A stretch of DNA of 50,042 nt from an uncultured Pseudomonadota bacterium (GTDB lineage Bacteria > Pseudomonadota > Gammaproteobacteria > Steroidobacterales > Steroidobacteraceae): assembly GCA_937920275.1 (NCBI GenBank), contig CALGVD010000135.1, positions 1 to 50,042 of the forward strand. Direction: 5' to 3'. Position 1 is the stretch's first letter. Each line of letters begins with the position of its first letter. Under the pieces are notes generated by a model, which was not told the DNA's origin, searched no databases, and saw nothing but the letters and a program-made list of their open reading frames with translations. The position numbers and the translations under genes were made by a program. Shown here piece after piece: positions 44,934-50,042 of the stretch.

Positions 44934-45998
44934 ATGATGATGACGGATCGTGTCAGGGTCTGGATGTTCGGCGCCGCGCTCTGGTTCGCCGCTGCGCCTG
45001 TGCCGGTGCGCGCGCTCGAGACCGCCGCCGCGGACGATCGCATCGTCGCGCGCGAAACCTGTCCGGCCCGGGACCCCGACTACGCCGACTACCGTTCGCG
45101 CCAGATGGCGAACTATCGCCGAGAAGCGAAGGCCGCGAAGTCGCAGGGGCTCGCGATGAGTCCGTCGACCGTAGCAGAGGCCTCGATCCTCTCGGCAGCC
45201 GAATACCTCGACCGCGGTGCTCCAGGCATCACCTGCGAGCGCATCACCTATCTCAGCGATGGGCTGAAGGTGGTCGGTTATCTTTGGCGTCCTGCCACCG
45301 CGCGCGACGGCGACCGCTTGCCGCTGCTCGTGTTCCATCGCGGCGGTGCGCTTGAAGACTCGAAGCTCAGGCCCAACACCCAGTTCGGCTTCGATCGCTT
45401 CGTGCGCGCAGGGTATGTCGTCATCGGCACGCAGTACCGTGGCAATGATGGTGGCGAGGGTCGGGAGGAGTTCGGGGGCGCTGATGTGCGCGATGTGCTC
45501 GCCGTGACGCGCATCGGACAAGCCTTGCCCTATGTCGATCCGCGGCGGGTGTTCGCGCTCGGCTATTCGCGCGGTGGCATGATGGCGCTGCTTGCGGCGC
45601 GGGCCGGCGCACCGCATCTCGCGATCGCCACGGTGGGCGCACCCACCGATCTGCGCAGCGCCCGCGCGGCGGCGGACGCCGGCAGCCTCGCGACGGCGCG
45701 TCGCCTGATCCCTGGCTTCGACGCCGACCCGGATGCTGCGTTGAGCGCGCGCTCGGCGATGGCCTGGGCGGAAGAGCTGCGGGTGCCGGTGCTCATCCTG
45801 CACGGCGGCGCCGACCCCATCGTCTCCGCCGCCGCACACGCGCTGCCGTTCGCGGCCCGCCTGCGCGAGCTTGGCAAGATCCATGACCTCGTGGTCTACG
45901 AGGGTGACACCCACGGTCTGCAGATCAGCGGTCGAGAGCGCGACGAGCGCATCCTCGAGTGGTTCCGGCGTTTCGACGCCGTGCTGCCGTCCCCCTAA
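44934..45998 (+). CDS. Secreted alpha/beta hydrolase (prolyl-oligopeptidase-like S9 group)
   Basis: A 354-residue protein with a signal peptide (about 1-27, ending VPVRA). The catalytic pattern is GYSRGG (Ser), HGGADPIV (Asp) and EGDTHGL (His), and IGTQYRGNDGGEG before the elbow is typical of S9-type esterase/peptidases lacking a propeller. Three successive ATGs (44934, 44937, 44940) are preceded by GGAGGGG. The stop codon interlocks with that of the convergent XdhC-family gene (shared bases 45996-45997). Substrate unknown; periplasmic. Confidence 0.87.
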   Translation: MMMTDRVRVWMFGAALWFAAAPVPVRALETAAADDRIVARETCPARDPDYADYRSRQMANYRREAKAAKSQGLAMSPSTVAEASILSAAEYLDRGAPGITCERITYLSDGLKVVGYLWRPATARDGDRLPLLVFHRGGALEDSKLRPNTQFGFDRFVRAGYVVIGTQYRGNDGGEGREEFGGADVRDVLAVTRIGQALPYVDPRRVFALGYSRGGMMALLAARAGAPHLAIATVGAPTDLRSARAAADAGSLATARRLIPGFDADPDAALSARSAMAWAEELRVPVLILHGGADPIVSAAAHALPFAARLRELGKIHDLVVYEGDTHGLQISGRERDERILEWFRRFDAVLPSP

Positions 45999-46999
45999 GG
46001 ACGCGCGGAGAACGGCGTGCCGCTGCGTCCATGCAGCGACGCCTGCAACTCGGCGACGATGGAGAGCGCGATCGCCTCGGGCGTGGCGCCGCCGAGATCG
46101 AGGCCGACGGGCGCACGCAGCCGTGGCCGCAGCGCCTCGGCCAAAGATCCGAGCTCCGCGTACAACCGCTCGCGTCGTGCAGCGGGACCGAGCAGACCGA
46201 CATATGGGATATCGCTGACGGCGAGCGCGGCGAGGTAGCGGCCATCCGCGACCAGGTTGTGGCTCATCACCACCGCTGCGTCGAACCCGTCGAGGGCGAC
46301 GACGGCGCCTGGGTCAGCGGCATCGACCGTCACGACACGGACCGCACCTGGGAAGCGTGCGGCCTCGACATAGGCCGGTCGGTGATCCACCACGGTCACC
46401 TGCCATCCGACCTGCGACGCCATCCGCACGACCGGCTCTGCGTCGGGGCCTGCACCGCAGAGCAGCAGCGCAGGCGCGCGTGCCGCAGCGACTGCGAACG
46501 AGCCGTCGCGCAGTGTCGCGCGGCCGGGTGGCAGCGCACCGACCGACGAGGCGCGGTCGGCATCGCCGCCGAGCGCGTTGCCGATCGAGAAGGCACCGTC
46601 GCCGCTCGCGAGATCGATCTCGAGCAGCGCCGGCTCGCGGCGTATCGCGGTCGACAGCCACCTATGCAGCAGCGTCAGAGAACTCCCCGCCTCGAGGCGC
46701 CACAGCAGGATGCGCATCGCACCCTCGCAGCCGAGGCCGAGCCCCCAGATCGGGTCATCGGAGCCGCGGCCGTCGTAATGGCGCTCGAGGATGCGATCGT
46801 CACCGGCCAACAACCGCTGCGCGTGTTCATGGAGGTCGCCTTCCAGGCAGCCGCCGCTCAGTAGGCCGAAGCGTGCGCCGCTCGATGAAAGCAACATCAA
46901 TGCGCCCGGCTTGCGGTAGGTGGAGCCTTCGGTGGCGATGACGAATGCCGCGACGAGCCGGTGTCCGGCCGCCGTCTCGCGATCGAGGAACTCCAGCAT
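45995..46999 (-). CDS. XdhC/CoxI family protein (molybdoenzyme maturation factor type)
   Basis: A 334-residue protein with the XdhC/CoxI N-terminal domain (FVIATEGSTYRKPGALMLLS, then GLLSGGCLEGDL) and a Rossmann C-terminal domain LLLCGAGPDAEPVV. Family members bind molybdenum cofactor, help sulfurate it and hand it to xanthine-dehydrogenase-type enzymes. No molybdoenzyme gene is in the window, so the client lies elsewhere. The ATG at 46999 follows the PhoX-family stop by 20 bases; it may share that transcript. Longer in-frame sequence upstream lies inside the PhoX gene and is not family-like. Confidence 0.9.
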   Translation of the reverse strand: MLEFLDRETAAGHRLVAAFVIATEGSTYRKPGALMLLSSSGARFGLLSGGCLEGDLHEHAQRLLAGDDRILERHYDGRGSDDPIWGLGLGCEGAMRILLWRLEAGSSLTLLHRWLSTAIRREPALLEIDLASGDGAFSIGNALGGDADRASSVGALPPGRATLRDGSFAVAAARAPALLLCGAGPDAEPVVRMASQVGWQVTVVDHRPAYVEAARFPGAVRVVTVDAADPGAVVALDGFDAAVVMSHNLVADGRYLAALAVSDIPYVGLLGPAARRERLYAELGSLAEALRPRLRAPVGLDLGGATPEAIALSIVAELQASLHGRSGTPFSARP

Positions 47000-47019
47000 C
47001 GCGGGCGCTGCGGCCGCTG

Positions 47020-49032
47020 TCAGAGCGGCGCACCGTCCTCGCGGCTCACGGCGATGACCGCCGAGCGCGCGGGCAAGCCGCCACCATCCGGCCAATGGCT
47101 CACAGGCGCGTCCACCGTGCCGCCCTCGCCGGGGTGTTGGATGCTGAGGAACAGCGTCTTGCCGTCGGGCGTGAACTCGCAGCCGCAGACCTCCGCGCCG
47201 ACCGGCGCACTCAGCACTTGTGTCAGTCGTCCTCGGTCCGGCCCGCTTGTCGGTACCACGAAGCAGCCGTTGTTGCCGATCAGCCGGGTGTCGGCATCGG
47301 TCACCACCCACAGGCGACCGGAGGGGTCGAAGCCGAGGTTGTCCGGACAGGCGATCGGGCTCACAGCACCGCGGTCGGCATACCCCGCGTAATAGACATC
47401 TTCGCGGGCAAGCTGTCCGGCGGCGACGTCCTCAGCGCGGGTCAGGAAACGTGCCGCGCCATCACGCGGATCGCCTGCGAGCAGGAACACGTTCCATGCG
47501 AACCGCAGACTGGACGCATCGTCGCCATCCTCGATGAGTTCGACGATGTGGCCGAAGTCGTTCTTGGGCCGCGGATTCGCGGCGTTCGGACCGAGGTCGA
47601 TGTTGCGGCCCATGAAATCGCGGCGCTCAGGCGCGCGCGAGTCGTTCTTGGTGAGCGCCATATAGACGCGTCCCGTCACCGGACTCGGTTCGACATCCTC
47701 GGGCCGGTCCATGGGCGTGGCGCCGAGCAAGTCTGCAGCCTCGCGGCAGCGGATCACGACCTCTGCTTGGCTCGTAAAGCCGGCTCCGCTGTTCAAGGGA
47801 CCGCGCTCGTCGTACACCAGCGGCAGCCACTCGCCGCGTCCGTCGGCGTCGAAGCGCGCGACATGGAGCGTGCCGTGGTCGAGGAGGTCACGGTTGGCGG
47901 CACGGTCCTTCGGGTCGAAGCGGTCGCGGCTGACGAACTTGTAGACATACTCGAACTTGGCGTCATCGCCCATATAGGCGGCCACCCGCCCGTCCTTCGT
48001 GAGGATGGTATTCGCCCCTTCGTGGCAGAAGCGGCCGAGCGCGGTGCGCTTGCGCGGCGCCATCGTCGGGTCTTGCGGATCGATCTCGACGATCCAGCCG
48101 TGCCGAAGCGCCTCGCGCGGTTCGCGACGGACATCGAAGCGCGGATCGACGGTGTCCCAGCCGTAGGCGGAGCGCTCGCGCAGCGGCCAGCGGCGGTGCG
48201 CGCGCTTCGTCGCTTCGTCGGCGTCCGCGCCGCCCGCCCAAGTCCGTGCGCCGCCGAAATAATCCTGGATGTTCTCCTCGGCGGTGAGGTAGGTGCCCCA
48301 GGGCGTCTTGCCGCCCGCGCAGTTGGCGAAGGTGCCGAGCACCCGTGTGCCGGTGGGGTCGGCGTTGGTCCGCAGCAGCGGCGCACCGCGCGCGGGTCCG
48401 GAGATCTCCATCGGGGTGTTGGCGGTGATACGCCGCGTCGCAGCTGCACCCCGCACGACGCGCCAACCGCGCATCCCGCGGCGCACCTCGAGCACGCTCA
48501 CGCCATGCGCCGCCTGCATCCAAGCGACGATCTGCGGCCGTGCCGCGATCATCGCGGCGACCTGTCGTGCTTGATCCGACTCGGATCCGGACAGACCTGC
48601 GAAGACCAGTTCATCCACATATTCGTGGTTCGCGCAGAGCAGGCCGGCATTGCGTCGCCCGCGCATCGGGAAGAAGGCCAACGCGTCGTTGCTGGTGCCG
48701 AACCTTCGTTCCTGCCGCGTCGCCGCGTCACGATCAAGCCAGTCGAGCGTACGCAGATCGCCGGCGGTGAGGCCCGGGTCGCCATCGAACAGCGGGTCGC
48801 CGAAGCCGACGATCACCTGTGACCGCAACCCTGGTGACAACCGCAGCGCGTCCTCGCGTGAGGGCGCGAGGGCCGCGTAGGACTTGGACTTCGCACTGCG
48901 CGTGGGGTCCATCCCCGCGCCGAGGGCGGGCAGGGCACCGGTCGCTGCCGCAGCGCCGGAGGCGACGAGGAATCCGCGCCGCGACAAGCGTTGCTCGAGG
49001 AGTGCGCCGAAATAGACGGGCTTGAGGGTCAT
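47020..49032 (-). CDS. PhoX-family (DUF839) secreted phosphatase-like protein, Tat signal
   Basis: A 670-residue protein with a twin-arginine signal ([23 protein letters not shown], about 17-39). The rest is a beta-propeller-like DUF839 fold: LCANHEYVDELVF, GGKTPWGTYLTAEENI, CHEGANTIL, YVYKFVSRDRFDP, CPDNLGFDPSGRLWVVTDAD. PhoX enzymes are calcium/iron alkaline phosphatases; several Glu/Asp/Cys/His residues in these motifs are plausible metal ligands, but phosphatase activity is not proven for every DUF839 protein. The ATG at 49032 has an AAGAGG site eight bases upstream. Followed by the XdhC-family gene. Confidence 0.92.
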   Translation of the reverse strand: MTLKPVYFGALLEQRLSRRGFLVASGAAAATGALPALGAGMDPTRSAKSKSYAALAPSREDALRLSPGLRSQVIVGFGDPLFDGDPGLTAGDLRTLDWLDRDAATRQERRFGTSNDALAFFPMRGRRNAGLLCANHEYVDELVFAGLSGSESDQARQVAAMIAARPQIVAWMQAAHGVSVLEVRRGMRGWRVVRGAAATRRITANTPMEISGPARGAPLLRTNADPTGTRVLGTFANCAGGKTPWGTYLTAEENIQDYFGGARTWAGGADADEATKRAHRRWPLRERSAYGWDTVDPRFDVRREPREALRHGWIVEIDPQDPTMAPRKRTALGRFCHEGANTILTKDGRVAAYMGDDAKFEYVYKFVSRDRFDPKDRAANRDLLDHGTLHVARFDADGRGEWLPLVYDERGPLNSGAGFTSQAEVVIRCREAADLLGATPMDRPEDVEPSPVTGRVYMALTKNDSRAPERRDFMGRNIDLGPNAANPRPKNDFGHIVELIEDGDDASSLRFAWNVFLLAGDPRDGAARFLTRAEDVAAGQLAREDVYYAGYADRGAVSPIACPDNLGFDPSGRLWVVTDADTRLIGNNGCFVVPTSGPDRGRLTQVLSAPVGAEVCGCEFTPDGKTLFLSIQHPGEGGTVDAPVSHWPDGGGLPARSAVIAVSREDGAPL

Positions 49033-49055
49033 CGGATCGTCCTCTTTACGGGAGG

Positions 49056-49066
49056 TTTATATTTTA
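49056..49066 (-). promoter_or_regulatory. A/T-rich element upstream of the PhoX-family gene (possible -10)
   Basis: On the minus strand this reads TAAAATATAAA, the most A/T-rich run in the neighbourhood, 24 bases before the PhoX-family ATG. It offers overlapping -10-like hexamers, but no convincing -35 is seen at the right distance. Confidence 0.25.
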
Positions 49067-49095
49067 GCGGGACATCGCCACGGTCGGCGTGAAGA

Positions 49096-49452
49096 TCATG
49101 TGGCAGGCGAGTCGTTGACTGGCAGGCCTTCGAGCACGGTCACGAAGAAGCGGCCCTTGCCTTCACGCAATCTCTTCGCCGCCTCGTACTCGGCCGACTT
49201 CCAGAAGCCCCAAGCGGCTTCTTTGGAGGGGAACTGCGCGATCAGGATGCTCTCGCCGCGCGGGTCGCCCTCGGCGACCTCGACCTTGGGGGCTGGGGTG
49301 ATCGTCAGATAGTGCCCGCCGAACTTGCGGTAGATCGGCGGCAGCGCAGCGCTGTAGGCCTTGAAGCCTTCCAGGTCGGTGATCTTGCCCTGCACCAGCA
49401 GATAGGCGGGCGGACCGCCTGCGGACGCAATGCCCCCGGGCGTATCGTTCAT
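49096..49452 (-). CDS. DUF1330 family protein
   Basis: A 118-residue protein of dimeric alpha/beta-barrel type. The segments YLLVQGKITDLEGFKAYSAA, then GGHYLT and SILIAQFPSKEAAWGFWKS match DUF1330, a ferredoxin-like-fold family of unknown function related in shape to antibiotic-biosynthesis monooxygenases. The ATG at 49452 overlaps the stop of the glutathione S-transferase gene (ATGA), so the pair is co-translated and may share a metabolic or detoxification role. Confidence 0.85.
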   Translation of the reverse strand: MNDTPGGIASAGGPPAYLLVQGKITDLEGFKAYSAALPPIYRKFGGHYLTITPAPKVEVAEGDPRGESILIAQFPSKEAAWGFWKSAEYEAAKRLREGKGRFFVTVLEGLPVNDSPAT

Positions 49453-50042
49453 CCGATGAGTCCTTCCGCGCGCTTCGCGGCCTGTACGGACGGGCGCTGC
49501 GCGATGCGCTGGTGGTAGGCCTGTAGGGTCGGCCACTGCGCAAGATCGAGGCCGCCGTAGCGGCACCAGCCGAGCACGGTGAACAGATAGGCATCGGCGA
49601 CCGTGAAATCGCAGCCGAGCAGATGGTCGTGACCCTCGAGCGACTGTGTCAGAAAGTCGAAGCGCTTGCCGAGGTTGGTGCGTGTGGTGGCCTTCTGCTC
49701 ATCGGTCACACCCGGGGTGAAGAAGGGGCTGAAATTCTTGTGCACTTCGGAGTTGATGTAGCCCAACCACTCGTGCAGCCGGTAGCGTGCGCGCGTGCCA
49801 TGAGCGGGCGCGAGGCCGCTCTCCGGCTTGAGATCCCCGACATACGGGAGGATGGCCGTGCCTTCTGTCAAAACTTCGCCGTCATCGAGGCGCAGCGCCG
49901 GCACATAATTCTTTGGTGTGACCTTCGCGTATTCCTCGCTGCCCGCGGTCTTCTGGCCGCGGCCCTCGACCTTGACCGCCTCGAACGGCAGCCCGGTCTC
50001 GAGGAGCGCGATGTGGACGGCGAGCGAGCAGGCACCGGGGGA
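49449..50042 (-). CDS. Glutathione S-transferase family protein (5' end cut by window edge)
   Basis: About 197 residues are visible to the right edge; only the first few are missing. The visible start PGACSLAVHIALLETGLPFEAV is the typical thioredoxin-fold beginning of GstA-like bacterial enzymes, with the PGACS motif holding the Ser/Cys seen in beta-class GSTs. Later come VPALRLDDGEVLTEGTAILPYV (glutathione-binding cis-Pro and Glu-Gly/Ser-type turn) and the helical C-terminal domain with FTVADAYLFTVLGW. It conjugates glutathione to electrophiles or acts as a binding protein. Overlaps the DUF1330 gene by ATGA. Confidence 0.92.
   Translation of the reverse strand, partial: SPGACSLAVHIALLETGLPFEAVKVEGRGQKTAGSEEYAKVTPKNYVPALRLDDGEVLTEGTAILPYVGDLKPESGLAPAHGTRARYRLHEWLGYINSEVHKNFSPFFTPGVTDEQKATTRTNLGKRFDFLTQSLEGHDHLLGCDFTVADAYLFTVLGWCRYGGLDLAQWPTLQAYHQRIAQRPSVQAAKRAEGLIG

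Noticed and set aside
46945-48822. Long plus-strand open frame opposite the PhoX-family and XdhC-family genes
   Set aside because: A mirror frame of two well-supported minus-strand genes; no signal, domain or ribosome-binding site.

Overview
The window is gene-dense, high-GC bacterial chromosome with tight operons and many four-base start/stop overlaps. The gene set (SlyX, biosynthetic IlvA with two C-terminal regulatory domains, YgiQ, HrpB, TonB-C-like and VanZ/DUF2062 proteins) points to a gammaproteobacterium, probably near Xanthomonadales, Nevskiales or Steroidobacter-type lineages. That placement is inferred from gene content; no rRNA is present. I see no tRNA or rRNA, no insertion sequence, no prophage and no CRISPR array.

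Layout. 1-2728 (minus): slyX, a secreted S9 prolyl-oligopeptidase-type peptidase and a Tat-type NAD-dependent epimerase cut by the left edge. 2859-5411 (plus): an NTF2-like protein, a nitrilase-superfamily protein and an MDR reductase in one short operon. 5335-6510 (minus): an MFS transporter. 6576-10596 (plus): ilvA, an alpha/beta hydrolase, a DUF3429 membrane protein and an AI-2E-family permease. 10624-12902 (minus): an internally duplicated alpha/beta-hydrolase-like protein and a LOG-family phosphoribohydrolase.

13214-26069 (plus) is the standout region: eleven tightly packed genes. They encode four lipoproteins (one with a collagen-like Gly-Met-Pro tract), a transmembrane Ser/Thr kinase with periplasmic repeats, a single-pass protein with an FHA-like N terminus, PEGA repeats and a SUMF1 fold, a small anchored acidic protein, a MotA/TolQ/ExbB-type proton-channel subunit, an Hsp70-like/FHA protein, and two paralogous membrane-anchored VWA proteins. 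The VWA anchors carry an ExbD/TolR/MotB-like Asp. I propose an envelope-spanning, proton-motive-force-driven machine in which two VWA paralogues take the ExbD/MotB role and kinase/FHA/SUMF1 parts provide phospho-control, resembling the regulatory part of type VI secretion but with no secretion core nearby. The intergenic region upstream holds a LexA-box-like dyad.

26038-30177 (minus): VanZ-like protein, DUF2062 protein, a CFA-synthase-family methyltransferase and a TPR/TonB-C-like protein. 30307-31317 (plus): a diguanylate cyclase. 31357-37297 (minus): a double-length tandem UvrA and a small Cys-rich protein overlapping its end. 37436-40731 (plus): YgiQ radical-SAM protein and an APH-fold phosphotransferase. 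40748-42112 (minus): M19 dipeptidase lipoprotein. 42291-45998 (plus): HrpB helicase and a secreted alpha/beta hydrolase. 45995-49032 (minus): PhoX-family protein and an XdhC-family protein. 49096-50042 (minus): a glutathione S-transferase cut by the right edge and a DUF1330 protein.
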